From: Paulownia fortunei
Taxonomy: Eukaryota > Streptophyta > Magnoliopsida > Lamiales > Paulowniaceae
DNA: 64,000 bases
NCBI GenBank assembly: GCA_019321725.1
Contig: CM033111.1
Location: 4,278,001 to 4,342,000 of the forward strand
Direction: 5' to 3'
How positions within the stretch are numbered: the first letter of the stretch is position 1; each line of letters opens with the position of its first letter. Below the pieces are notes generated by a model that saw only the letters and a program-made list of their open reading frames with translations, was not told where the DNA came from and searched no databases. Shown piece after piece: positions 50,963-63,690 of this stretch. Position numbers and translations under genes: made by a program.

Positions 50963-53900
50963 ATCACCGTTCATCCATCCTTGAAATGTAAAGTAAAAAT
51001 CAATCCAAGAATTTTCATCCTTGGAACGCATATATACATACATCCCATGATGGCATGGCATGGCATATATCCTCCACTAGAATGAGCCAAATTGAAGAAG
51101 ACAATTACTCAAAGACAAATAAAAAGAACAATTGGGACCCCCACATATATATTACAAATATTCATCACATTACATGAGCCCAAGAAAGATTACCCAATCA
51201 TTTTTCATCCTAAATTTGAATTTTGCCTTTGTTAGGTGGTACATGAAATTATGCCCATATGATTTACCCATGTCTAGTGGGAAATGCTTTATAATTAAGG
51301 AGATGTCTTTCAAATGATAAACTTCAATTTCTTCCCAACATAAACCTACTCACATCACCTACAGTGAAAAAAGTTACCACTATATTCTTCAATGGGATCC
51401 AATGCATAGGCGTGCACTCTTAGCTGGTTCCACCCAATCCTCTTTCTAAGTTTTTTAAGTATTTTATTTGCACAAATCAAATATTTTTTCTTCTTTTTCT
51501 TTTATTTTTTTTGGTTACTGTGATTGAAATGAGTTGTCAGTTAAGACTTTCCAATACTAGATTCTTCACTCCTAAGGAAAATTACTAATAAAGACAATTT
51601 ATCCATTATTTATCACTATAGTTAATAGTTAAAATTTATACGTTGTTTTATCACACTATTAAACTTGTGAAATTTACTATTGTGATAAAAAAAAAAAATT
51701 CCACTTTGTACATATTGGTCACGAAAAAATTTCTTATAAATATCCTAATGCCTTACATAATATGCTTTTGACTAGATTTAGAAAAAATGAAAATTAAGTT
51801 AGTTGAATTATGTTCAAATTGATGGTCCTTTATATTATCATAAAAAAGAAAGAAAAACAAATTTCTTTTTACCAAATTAGGGACGACAATGGACAAGAAA
51901 TAATAATGGACGGGATTAAACTCGAGCCATCCCAAATTCGTTTCATTCGAGTTGAATTTTTTAAAATTATAAATGAATGTGGAATGGGTATTGACTTTTT
52001 ATTTTTAACGTGCCCCATTCAGAACTCGTTTTATTTTATTATATATATATAATATTATTTTTAAAATATGTAATAGATTTTTTTAAAAATATATATTTTT
52101 TAATATTTTTAAAATTATAAATAAAATTTAATTTAAATTATTTAAAAAATCTTAAATTTTGATAAATTCATCCCCGCCAAGTCCATTTTGGATTTAAAAA
52201 AATAAAAATTACGCGAGAAATAAAAATTAACTCCAAATTAGACCGAACCAATGGCCACAATAGAACTGTTAATGTCCCATCACAGTCAAACACGCACACG
52301 GTTAATACGGGGCGGTGAATGGCTTGAAACCGTTAAAACATGGGAGGTGGTGGGGGCCCTGGAGAATGGAATTAAAGCAACGTCTCGAGGCTCACGCGCC
52401 GCTATCTGTCAACTGTTGAGCCGACAATGGTTAGACACTTGAGAGATTTGCTTTTTGTTTTTCCGTATTTGGATTTTTCCCAACCAGACATAGGGGCGTA
52501 GATTTGGCCGTCAAGTGTACAATGATTGATTATTTTTTTCAACGTTTTTCAATTTTCCTAGTTTGCACATTTAAAATACCCATAATATCCACATATTCAA
52601 GAATATATTATTTATTACGTGTAATATCTTAAAAATCAAAAATAATAGTCAACCCAAAAAACTCGACAAATATTGGAGAGTTCCAATATGGCCCGAAGAA
52701 GAGTAGACAATGTGTCGCATTAGATCATTGTGGATTGTTGTAACATGAAGAATTGCAAATGTGTCAAGTTATTGCGACGGACAAATTATATCGATGTCAA
52801 CTAGTAAGAAAATCGCCACTCAAGATGAAAAAATTAATTGAAAAGTACAATATTTTTGTGTTCATATAAATGTATGTGTTATTGGTTCTTCTTGGTAAAG
52901 TTGAATATTTGTAGAAGTTTTTTGAATTTCTAGAAGTTAAAAAATAAATTAAAATATTCAACAATTCACTTAAAATTAATCGTTAAAAATTTATTTGAAC
53001 TCAATTTGATAAACATAATAAATTTTTATTCAATAATATTTGAAATTTGGTCAAATAATATTCGTTTAGTAAAATAATAATAAAATATATATAAAAAAAT
53101 CAAGTTATTCAAACTCGATTCGTGTTCAATTCAAACTCGTTCAAACTCGATTTTATTAATAATTAAATTAAATTCAAACTACCTTACCAATAAGGACCAA
53201 ATTGATGCAAATTGTAATATTAGACTAAGGCGGCAAAGTTAGGGCACTTAAGGACTAAAAATAGGAGTATTTTTATAGTTAGGGACCAAAGAAATGATTT
53301 ACTTGTTTCCCTAATTAGGGTTAATTAATAGGATCTGGGAACAAGACGGACATTTAGACGCACGTGCCTCACATGCGTCTGGGACAGCTGGCAACGAACC
53401 TGATCTTTATTGGTAATAATTCACTGGTTAATTAAGTTAGTGACGCATAAATGGCGTGGCCATGATGTCAAATTATTCGTCAGTAAATACTGCTCCACAA
53501 CCGTATATCATACTAAACAAACGAACGGCTCAGATTTGAGAACATAAATGCTAGTGGAGCACTAAAAGTGAAGCTAAACCAGATGTGTAGGTTCAATTAG
53601 GTCCAACTAGATATCTTATTTTCCCTTTTCTTTTTTATTTTTTAAATTATAATTTAAATAAAAAATCTTATACGATTTAAATGTTAAAATATTAAAGAAT
53701 TTAAATTATGTCGACCATAATATAATTATATGAGAATATTTTTGCATTTGATCCATATAAAATTTTTCTACTTTACTAAGTAGCTTAATCATAATTTTTC
53801 TTATCTATTAAAAAAGAATGTATTTTCCTTCTTTAAAGATAGCTGGAACTTACATTTTGCCATTATGAAAATGAAGGTTCACATTAAAAAGTCAATGTTA

Positions 53901-54390
53901 GATATTTCAAACTTTTTGTTATTTTTCACATTTATAGGGACACTATCAAACTCTCCATGATTGAAAAAAATCTTCGTATTCATGCAATTTTATTTTATTT
54001 TGTGAAATTATTTTGCTGTAAAAATAAATGTTCAGTGTTTAATAAGTTCTTATTATGAATTAGAATCATATTATTAAGAAAAAAATAGTACACTAATATA
54101 CTTCCCATTAAATTGATATTTTAATGCATCTTTCATTTCAGTGCCCAAATTAGAATATTTTCAGTAATAATTCAAGTGTTCTAATTATCAATTATGTTAG
54201 ACATAATATATAGCAGATTAACATGATTATTGTATATTTTATTTCATCACATCAACAAGATAGGATGCTGAGTGACAAGAAAAAAAAAGAAGAAGAAGAA
54301 GAAAAGCTGATAGAAATATTGCACTATAAGAAAAAAAACAATATTAGTGGTAGAATATTAATAATTAATTTTATATATATAATAATTAGT

Positions 54391-54416
54391 TATATATATA
54401 TATATATATATATATA
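54391..54416. repeat. (TA)n microsatellite
   Basis: A TA run in a very AT-rich stretch. Confidence 0.85.
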
Positions 54417-55006
54417 GTAACAACTTAATGATAATATAAATACTATCATATAATATTATCCCACATTCATTATGATAATTTTTGTTATCACCAAATTATC
54501 ATTATGCATATCTTACTTATCATCAATAATGATAATTTATATATAATTATAATATTAATAATTATCAGTAATATCACTATTAAACTTGTGAGACAAAACA
54601 ACAATTCTTGTAATATAATATGCAAAATATTTTCTTATTTTAATATTATCACTTCCACTCTTGCTGTTAATACTTTTTTGTCTTTTCTAATATAATGCAC
54701 CAACTTTTTGTTGGTCATTTGGGGTAGAAAAGAAAAATAGATGGTGAAAAAGAAGATAAAAATGGACATGATGAGAATCTAATCGCTGACTTGTGGATTG
54801 ATTTTAGCTTTTACATTTGCTTTTTCATGTGATGGACAAATCCACCATAAAGTGATTTAACAACCCATTTTGGTGACCCATTGTTTTCTTTCTTTTTCAT
54901 CCACATATGATGGATCATATCAACTCTAGAAGGGGGTTTCTCCATGCACCAAACAACTTCAAACAACTTCTCTGGTTTGACGTGAAGAGGGAGTATAGAC
55001 TAGTAT

Positions 55007-55391
55007 TTTTATAATTAAATTGAATAGATCGATTTAATTAGTCGTGATCGATCAATTCAATTAATTATGAATAATTATTTTTGTAGTTGAATCGATCAAA
55101 AATAGTAAAAATTTGATCAGACCAAATCGGTCAAATAAAATTTTTATTTATTTATTTATTTTATTTTTATTTTTTGAGAAAGTTTAAAACCTTAAATTTA
55201 ATATTTTGTTATACATGTGATTATTTGAACTTTGAACTTTGTTAAATATTTTTTGAGTTGAATGTTTATTTTTTTTACTATTACATCATTATTTTATATA
55301 ATATAGCAAAAAAATATAATTAATTAATTTTAAATCGATTAAACTATAAATTAATAATAAAACTGATTTGATCACCAATTAGATTATAAAA
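55007..55391. mobile_element. MITE-like element, about 385 bp
   Basis: The left end TTTTATAATTAAATTG and right end CAATTAGATTATAAAA are inverted repeats matching at 14 of 16 positions. The interior is AT-rich and non-coding. A target-site duplication is not clear. Confidence 0.4.
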
Positions 55392-56219
55392 CAAAAGGAT
55401 TCAGTATACATTGTTATAAAGCAATTAATAATACACATGAATGATATATTTCGTTTATTTTCAACACAACATGTAATAGTATTTATATCAATTACACTAC
55501 GCAAGATTGGAGTTACTATGATTGCAACTTCATTTAATAGTTCTTAATCCTATTCTGATAAAACAGGGGGAAATTAATGTAAAAAGAAATTGAATGGGAA
55601 AAAACAAAAAGAAATGGGAGAACAAAGGAAAAAAAAAATAATATCCACATGGCATTTCTATTAGTCAACTCGGGATTAAAATTGCACAGATTTTCCATGT
55701 ATGGACACAATGTGAAGAACCCAAATATTGGTGATGATATTGTGACCTTAAAGCTTAAAGCATGCAATATCATAACTCCAATCTTCAGAGTCACATTACA
55801 ATAGTTTAGATTAATTTGAAACCATAAAATTCGAAGCGAGTTAGATTGGTCCAATTCAAAGACTCAGATATTAAAGTTGGAATAAAATGTTTTATTCGGA
55901 TTTATGAATTTAAAGTTAAAGATTTCAAATTCATAAAAATAAATTTATTGAATTTGTTTGAATAATTTATTTATAAAGTGAATTTTAAATTTTTAATATC
56001 TTATTTGCAGTTGTTTTTTGAGTTATTATGGTGGATTTCAAATTCATTATAGATAAAGTTATTTGAAATCATTCCCCTTAATTCTCTTTTCAAATTCAAA
56101 TCATTCTATCCAAATATAATTTTTTTTTTTTAAATTTTCTTAAAACTAAAATAGATAGAGTCAGGTCAAAAGTTGTTTTAATCTCTTAGTTGTCATTTCG
56201 GTGTTCTTGTACTAGAGTC

Positions 56220-56420
56220 TTTTTTTTTTTTTATTTCTATAACAGGTAACTTGCAATCGCTGCCTTTCGGGTGCACGTTGGGTAAACTTTCAAATTGATG
56301 CAATAACCATTAAAGTAAATCGCATTCGGCAAACCCGATGTGATAGACTTGACTGAAAAAATATTAAAAGAAAATTCGAACTCGGGACATGATGCTACTA
56401 GAATCTTGGCTAAAAAAAAG
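56220..56420 (-). mobile_element. tRNA-derived SINE, minus strand
   Basis: Read on the minus strand, an A-box-like TTAGCCAAGA (near 56412-56401) is followed by a B-box-like GAGTTCGAATT (near 56384-56373). The body ends GGTTACCTGTTATAG-like and then a homopolymer tail (T-run at 56220-56232 on the plus strand). Order, spacing and tail fit a plant SINE. The internal tract GGGTTTGCCGAATGCGATTTA looks like a widespread plant SINE body, from memory. Confidence 0.6.
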
Positions 56421-57158
56421 ATGAATTTATGGTCCATGTATTACCTCGTATTACCTCATCTTGTGTACATGATCATTAGTTTTTTTCTTATTTCATGGGG
56501 AGATATTTAAAGATTCCTTCTTAGCGAAAAGACATAATTAACCCTCAATACATAGCAATCCATCAATTGGGACCATTTCTAGAATTTTTGTTATGGAATC
56601 AAAATGAAAAAAAAAAAAAAAAGGAGAAGAAGAGGAAGATGAAGAAGTTATTACAAGCACTCCACTCGTCTTATTGTTTTAGCGTGTAAAGTAAATAACT
56701 TGTGGTAATAGAAAGTGGAACACGTATATGAACTCTTCCAATGCTTGCATGTGAATCATAAGTATATGAGCTAGCGCATAACTTGTAAGACCATAATTTA
56801 GCATCATTCACTTCACGTTTTAAAATTTTGATACTTTTGAATTTGTCTTTCATATTTTCTATTTAGGCCTTGTTTAGTTCATGGGATTAGAGGGGAGATG
56901 TTAAAAATGTCCTTTTTACATTTAATTATAATGACCCATGATAAATTTTCAACCCGACATAATTTGAATTTTGTGGGACGAGTCATTCCATATTTTAGGT
57001 CGAATGAGCCAATCCTACACGACCGGCATTTAATTTTGGAACATGAAATCTCCAAAGAGCCCCTCAGTTTTTGCTAGGAAATTGCAATGTTACACTTCAT
57101 TTTTCAAAATCGCAACACATCAAAAAAGGGGGTCTTGCAAAAACCCTACTTCTCCAAT

Positions 57159-57181
57159 ACTCTCTCTCTCTCTCTCTCTCT
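57159..57181. repeat. (CT)n microsatellite
   Basis: A CT dinucleotide run. No associated gene is supported. Confidence 0.9.
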
Positions 57182-57865
57182 GTAACACTGTTATCGCTTT
57201 GTAGATGGATTTTCACATGTTTTCCTATTGGTTTTAAGGTTCCATTACAATGACAATGGCGAAGGGTAGTGGTGGCCACACTGTAGTGGCGCTGTTGCAC
57301 ACCATAGTGTTTAACTGAAGAAAAGAGGAAAATGGACAAAAAATAAAAAAATGACAGAAAAAGAAGAGAAAAGAAAAATAAAGAGAGGAGAAAAATAACA
57401 CAGAATAAAAAGATAAAATCTGAAGAATGAAAGAGAAAAAAGGGAGAGAGAGAGAGAGAGAAGAAATTTGAAGAAAAAAAGTGAAAAAAGGAAAAGAAAA
57501 AATTACTGATAAGGGTATTTTAGGATATATTTTTTTAATTCCAATATTTAATTCATCAAAATATCACAACTTAAATTTTTTTTATTGACAATCATTTTTA
57601 GGAAACATGACATTATTTGAATAAAATTAATCATATCCTCCATTTAATGATTTAATCATACATTTCATCTATCATACACTTAACCCACAAGTAATAGCAT
57701 TTTACCCCTTTGTGTTTATGTTTTGTAAAAAGTCATATAACCCCCTTGTGTTTTCAAAAAGGACAAATAACACCCCTCTCAACTTTCACGACATTGAATT
57801 ATAAAACGACCAATTTCTATGGTGTCATTCTTATGCTTATTAACCATCATCCACTATAAAATTAT

Positions 57866-57886
57866 CCCCCCCCCCCCCCCCCCCCC
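57866..57886. repeat. C21 homopolymer
   Basis: Twenty-one consecutive C residues followed by CT repeats. The opposite strand is a G-run able to form a quadruplex. Its exact length is unreliable in most sequencing data. Confidence 0.9.
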
Positions 57887-58185
57887 TCTCTCTCAATTAT
57901 AAGGTAATAAAACTGAAAAGGTTAATTGGTCATGAAGACTTTTGTATGTGGAGGTGAGAGTGATTGATTAGAAACAAACCAACAAATATGCACAAAAGTG
58001 AAACGAGCCACGTTCACATTCACAGACAAACCCAACCCCATCAAGTGCCACTTTTCTTCTCTTCCATGGGAATATTACAATGAAAACTCCAACGCTCTTG
58101 GAATTCGAGCTAGTGGAGTTTTTTGCCTTCCCCACAAACATGCCCTTAACCCTACTTGGACTACAATTTCAACACTACCTTTACT

Positions 58186-58191
<6 letters not shown>

Positions 58192-58217
<26 letters not shown>
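58192..58217. repeat. (TA)n microsatellite
   Basis: A TA run about 110 bases upstream of the candidate TATA box at 58329. Confidence 0.9.
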
Positions 58218-58328
58218 AATGTGTGTATATATATATGTTTACGTATTTGATATGTGTGTTTATATAATTAAATTCTACTCACCCAATTAAGTCTCACGTT
58301 GAACCAAAAAAGCTCCCATTCTTGCCCT

Positions 58329-58335
58329 TTATATA
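58329..58335 (+). promoter_or_regulatory. Candidate TATA box of a non-coding transcription unit
   Basis: A TTATATA motif is followed by a CT-rich, leader-like region (58360-58500). It precedes the short ORF at 58508 and the foldback at 58819-58995. The role is inferred from position. Confidence 0.35.
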
Positions 58336-58507
58336 CCACTAATAATGTCCCCTCTTCTCATACCTACATTCACTTTTCTTCCTATACTCTCACTTTCTTG
58401 CTAACTTATCCAAGTTTTTTGCTACATTGCTCTTTATCTCATTCATCCTTTTTTTCTTTTTTTTTTTTCCTTTGCACTTAGCATTTTTATCCCTTCTAGC
58501 TAACAAT

Positions 58508-58594
58508 ATGGTTGGTGGTTTACCTGGTGGCTCCGGCGGAGGAGGAATAAGGCGGCGGCAGCGGCCGTGGCGAAGACGTAAGAGGGTAGAAATG
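58508..58594 (+). CDS. 28-codon basic ORF, possible pri-miRNA-encoded peptide
   Basis: I do not recognise this peptide. The frame opens with a Gly-rich stretch (MVGGLPGGSGGGG) and continues with an Arg-rich stretch (RRRQRPWRRRKR). It sits in a short GC-rich island within AT-rich DNA, after a CT-rich leader-like region. A strong donor (AAAT|GTAAGTGAG) lies at its very end, so it could be the first exon of something longer. It is 225 bases upstream of the miRNA-like hairpin and on the same strand. It may encode a small regulatory peptide or be chance. Confidence 0.3.
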
Positions 58595-58818
58595 TAAGTG
58601 AGTATGGCTAAGCAACAACAAACAAAACAGCTTTGCAATTTCGCTCTCCCGAGTTTCTAGCACTTTTAACTAGGAGCAGAACTGGTAGAGCGCTATTATT
58701 GCGTTGCGGGGAATTGAGGGTGTCGGTCCGAATTTATGCTTTTAATTTAGGTCTTGTAATTCCATCTTTAACCTCTCTTTTTTTGGTGTACTTTTTTGCT
58801 TTTTCCAGTATTCATGAG

Positions 58819-58995
58819 ATAAAACATGGGATGTAAGAGATGCATACAAGGTAGCTACTTCATGGGTGTTGTTAAGGTGGCTGTGTTGGGTTTTAGTTTA
58901 GGGATGGTTTGGGAGTTTTGGTAAAAGTTGGGGGGTTTTGTGTAATTTTATTGTTATGCTGCTGGGCATGCATCTCTTACACCTCTTATTGTATT
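58819..58995 (+). ncRNA. Candidate miRNA precursor hairpin
   Basis: TGTAAGAGATGCAT (58832-58845) pairs perfectly with ATGCATCTCTTACA (58968-58981). Pairing continues downward in strict register to about 58818/58995 with only symmetric mismatches. It resumes upward through GGTAGC (58850-58855) with GCTGCT (58958-58963) after a symmetric 4x4 internal loop. The terminal region is about 100 bases. A 21-base duplex with few mismatches and no bulges, plus a lower stem of about 15 bases, is the architecture of a plant MIR foldback. A mature product would lie near 58828-58848 or 58967-58987. I could not match it to a known family. Alternatives are a MITE remnant or a chance inverted repeat. Confidence 0.5.
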
Positions 58996-59408
58996 GGATT
59001 TCTCTTGAATTATATATCACAAATCAAAGTGTTGTTATTTTGCTTTTTTGACTTCTTACCCCCTTCTCACTTTGCCTTTCTAGATTGGCAATTTTAGTGA
59101 AAGGTTGGCATGATGATAGAGTAATTTTATGGGTGCTATACTTTCCTTACCCTATACCTTCTATTATTTTTTATCAAAAATTAAATTTATCTCACGTTTA
59201 TCAAATTATTGGGTTGGTAGAGTATATAGACGTGTATTGAACATCCTTGCCCTAACTTTTGGAAATAAGTTCTATCCAAGTTCATTTATAATAATACCAA
59301 AGCACCAATTTTGCTGTGAGTTGGACTCCAACCCTTTGCAAATTCTGGGTTGGTATAGTATCACACACACACACACACGTGGATTGAGCATCATCTCTCA
59401 TTTGAGAT

Positions 59409-59504
59409 GAGTTTTGAAAATGAATTAATGACCGTCATGAAAGATATCTTAATTTTGAGTTTTGAAAATGAATTCATGCCCGTCATGAAAGATATCTTAA
59501 TTCA
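59409..59504. repeat. 48-bp tandem duplication
   Basis: Units 59409-59456 and 59457-59504 share GAGTTTTGAAAATGAATT, CCGTCATGAAAGATATCTT and the spacing between them, with three or four differences. Confidence 0.9.
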
Positions 59505-61045
59505 AAGTAAATAAGATTAATGACCTTACATACGAATCAAGTACACATGTATTCTTTCTATATTATGGAAAGAGCTTTAATCGACTATTATTTCATGTTA
59601 CTTGATTTCGACCATTTTTTTTAATTGCAAATCATTAATACAGAAAATTTGATTATGCCCACTTTAAATATTCTCATTTCAACTCTGTATTTAGGGTTAT
59701 TATACCTGATAATAATTACTAGCTAGTAATACTCATGCTAAGGCCAGCATTTAATTTGAACATATATATTTTTGGTCTTAGATTTGGGCTACGCAAGAAT
59801 GAAGCTACAGTGACAGTGAGTTCTTTGTAGCTCTACCTAAAATTAAGACATGTTTACACCTCGCATCATTTAGTCTTTTTTTTTTTTTTTCCCCAGTAAA
59901 ATGCTCAATTATATCATGAGATATTAACAATTAATATCTAATTATGAACAATAATTTATCAGTGGAAGCAGCCTACATATTTATTGGAATTTAAATTCAA
60001 AACCTTAAAAAGTATAGAAAAATAAGATTAGTATGAAATATATAACTTATATTGTGGTGGGATTCAAATCGTAGACTTTATAATTATGGTAACTTTTGGG
60101 ATTTAATATATGCCATTTGAGTATGGTCTATACGGGCACAAGTCAGAAGTCACAAGTTTGAAAATAAAAAGTTTCAAAAATTCAAACTTAGCCAAAGTGG
60201 AGACAGCTTAGACTTTCTCAACTATGTCTTCACATCTCCATTCCTAGAAATTCCAAACCAATAAAAGTAAAATTGCTCAAATGCTCAACTATTCTCAAAC
60301 AGACCACCGAGTAGCACCAATTTGAGAGGCGTTTTTGCTAAACTTTTGAGAAAAAAAAAAAAAAGGGATCTTTTAAGCTTTAGAATTTAGAAAATATTTT
60401 TAGAGTTTATCAGATATTAAATTTTATATTAAAAATAAAATTTCAATATGTTTCGATAGATAAAAAAAGTAATGATCAATCAGCTCAAACTAAACATACT
60501 TTTATTCATTTTTAGAATGACTTTTCAATGAATTCTTCTATTCAAAAATTCTATCTAAACGCTAGAGAAGCTTGATCCACGAAAAAAAAAAAGGAAAAAA
60601 AAAAAAGAGAGATAGAAGAAAGAACTAAAAATTTGATAAAAGATAATACTAGGTATTTCCAACACCTAATATTGCATTTGATTGGTAACTTAAAAATCAA
60701 AATTTGGGCATTTCTTAATAAAGTATTATTTTACTATTTAATGATGGAAATGCCCCTGAATGATTAAATAATGCCCAAACAAGCAATCTTTTAATGTGGG
60801 TCACACCGGATTCCTCTCTCAACATAAATTGAATACCCGTGTTTTTTAAGTGTATTATATAAGAATGACAGACAATTATATGAATTTGGTCAAATTTAAA
60901 ATTCATCTTTATTTTTTTTAGAATCGAACTCTTTACGAACCTAAACCGAACTTGGTGGATTAAATCTATTTTTTTTAAATATTAATATATATTTAAATAA
61001 CAATACATTGAAACTTTCAAAAATATATGCTTTAAGAAATATAAC

Positions 61046-61260
61046 GTAAATATATATAATATATTTAAATATAAATAAAATAAAATAAAATAAATAGGAT
61101 AAAACAGGTTTAAAAATAAAAACTCAAAACCCGTCCATATTTATAATAGTAAACAAAATATCACGTAAACATATATAATATATAAATATAAATAAAATAA
61201 AATAAATAGGATGAGGCTGGTTTAAAATTAAAAACTCAAGATGCGTCCATGTTTGTAATA
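61046..61260. repeat. Two-copy tandem repeat, period about 117
   Basis: Two copies each contain TATATAATAT, an (AATAAA)-rich block, AATAGGAT, a GGTTTAAAA block and CGTCCAT in the same order. AT-rich and non-coding. Confidence 0.7.
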
Positions 61261-63429
61261 ATAAACAAATGGGTCTTTGTATCTTTGTAAATATTTCTTG
61301 GAGAATATGTGCTCCTTTATAGAAATCCAAGCCCAATTGTAGCAGCAAGAATTGTAGAGTTCATAGGCTAGTCATATATACCTGTTTACATGATTGGAGT
61401 TTTGACAATGTTAGAGTGGGCTTAGATTACCAAAAATATAATTTATAGTAGAATTTGTCTACCCTGCAATTGATTACTTGGAAAATGGACGTACAATAAG
61501 GGTGCTACATATTTAATTAAACATTAGTGGTAATTAAATATGCAATTCTTTATTTTTAAAATTATTTTGGTTGCTATTATGTCTTTAATCGTGCAAGGGA
61601 GTAGTGAAGTTGCATGTAGCAATATAATTAGCAACTCTTGGGCTTAAGGGTGCCCATATGATGGATGTGTTAGTTGATTTTCTGATTGACATTTTTTAGC
61701 AATATCAATTTATTTTTTTTTGAACTATAGAGATTGGAATTAAACACAATTAAATCTTTTACACTTCGTTCGGATATTGGAAATGAGTCAGGAAAAAAGT
61801 CAGAGACATTATTGACTTTAAAGGAAAATACCATGGAAAAGCATATATGAATTTAATTATTATGAATATTTGTTATTCTATTCATTAATTTCATTTATTA
61901 CATTATCAAGTATTAAAATATTCTTTAAAACTAATATTTATTTTCTTTGAGAAAAACTGTGAGAAAAATTAGTTTTCATTGATACTTGTTATTCATATGT
62001 TCTTTACTTTATTAATTTTAGATGCAAAGGAGCCTAATTAAAGAATTTGGGCTGACCCAAACTTAATCCCATTACCAGCCCGTACTGGTATATCCATGTT
62101 ATTGGGCCCATTCCTTCAAACGCACCAAGCTTTTCTTCAAAGTACATGTGCCGTGAAATATATATACATATAACAACATGTGTATATTAAGTGGAATATG
62201 AGATAAAATATCAAATTAAAATAAAAAAATTAAAATTCCAAAATCATGGGATAGAGGAAAAGAAGAGTAACAGAAAAGCTTAAACAGAATTACAAAAATC
62301 AATTTTTCTCATATTAATTTTGAGGGACGCAAAAAGAAAAAAGAAAAAAAAGAAAAGGGAAGTGATTACAACTGCAAACAAAGAATTTGACAATTTATAA
62401 AATTTATTTCTTCTCAAATTTTTTTATGTTTAGTTTTATGTTTAATTTTTTTATTCAAAAGAAGAATAATCAAATTTTAAAGTTGTCCGCTATAAAGAAT
62501 ATCAAATTAATTTTAAAATAACCACATAAGTGGTATATAAATTGACCCTTAAAAAAGGGAATCTTTAGTGGATGAAAATTAGTCTCACCATTTGAAATAT
62601 CAAACAACAGTTGTCAACCACAAACCTCATAGTTTCACAAATTAAAACAACTTAGATTGCATTTGAATACGAGGAATTGGAGTTAAGAATTTAAAATTTA
62701 TAATAATAATTTTTTGTAGAATGATAATAGATCCATGTAATAGCTATACGAAAATAACAACTAACTAATTAGGTTTATGATGAAATTTAGAAATCACTCA
62801 CTTAAGGCCGATTTAAAGCAGCGGCTATCGATTAGGGACACTTACTTTTGCCAACCTAATGAAGTGGACAAAAGTTCCACGTTTGCAATTCGATTACATC
62901 CATAATCCCACGGTACAATCTATTCGACGTACAATAATGTGTTGAACTTTCTTAATTCATTATTCAATTACGACATAAATAAAATATAAAATTCTTGAAT
63001 AGTCTCAAATCTTATTTAAATTCAATATAGTACTTATGGGTACATAAAAAATATTTTGAATGGATTCTTTTCGTTTATTAAAGATTTTAAATTATTTAAT
63101 AAGTTTGTAAGTAAATATTTAATTATCATGATATATTTGTGTGACATTTTGTGTTGGATTTAGAGCACAAAATCATCCCAAAGTTTGCATGGTTTTCCTT
63201 AAGCTTGAAGGATTCATTGTTCAATAAGAAATCAGGCCACGCGTTGCTTGGTTGGCTAGCTGATATCAAGATTTTGCATGGCTTAGTTTTGATCAATTGG
63301 GTGGCCACGTCAACAATGATGCAAGTGATGATGAAATTTTGGTTTTCTAATAATTTATAAACATATTAAAAAACTATTTATAGAATAATTCTTCAAAAAA
63401 TTATCAAAACACCACAAGAAGTAGCCCTT

Positions 63430-63690
63430 TTTAAATAATTTTTAATTTTTATTTTGAATGTGATAAATTAAAATATTTATTTACAAAATAATCCCTCTTA
63501 TGGAAATTCATTTTTTTACACCAAAGCGCCACATGAAGTGATCATTTTGAAATAATTTTTTTTATTTTTGACTTAAAATTTTTAATATATATATATATTT
63601 AGAAAGGGCCACTTCAACGTAGCGTTTTGATGTAAAAAAAATAGAGGGATTATTTGCTCATAAATTAAAATATTTATTAAAAATTGTTTA
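63430..63690. repeat. Long imperfect inverted repeat (foldback element)
   Basis: AAATAATCCCTCT (63486-63498) pairs with AGAGGGATTATTT (63643-63655). TGAAGTG (63534-63540) pairs with CACTTCA (63610-63616). AT-rich arms continue outward to about 63430 and 63690. It is probably a foldback MITE that could produce a long hairpin RNA. Confidence 0.65.

Larger units (their letters stand above)
48460..58300. other. Ten-kilobase gene-free, transposon-rich stretch
   Basis: It starts with the probable 3' untranslated region of the B-box gene (to about 48950). No coding exon is supported beyond that. It contains a hAT-like MITE (50508-50962), a MITE-like element (55007-55391), a minus-strand SINE (56220-56420), microsatellites and a C21 run. 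Around 51880-52200 there is a second, degraded stretch whose left edge (TTAGGGACGACAATGG) resembles the terminus of the hAT-like MITE. Confidence 0.6.

Noticed and set aside
58390..58638. Minus-strand 82-codon open frame
   Set aside because: It is the complement of a CT-rich leader and the GC-rich short ORF. Its composition is low-complexity and it has no family resemblance.
58673..58735. tRNA-like A-box (GAGCAGAACTGGTAGAGCG) and B-box (GGTCCGAATTT)
   Set aside because: No acceptor stem or anticodon arm can be drawn, the spacing is too long for a tRNA, and there is no SINE tail. It may be chance or an old SINE fragment.
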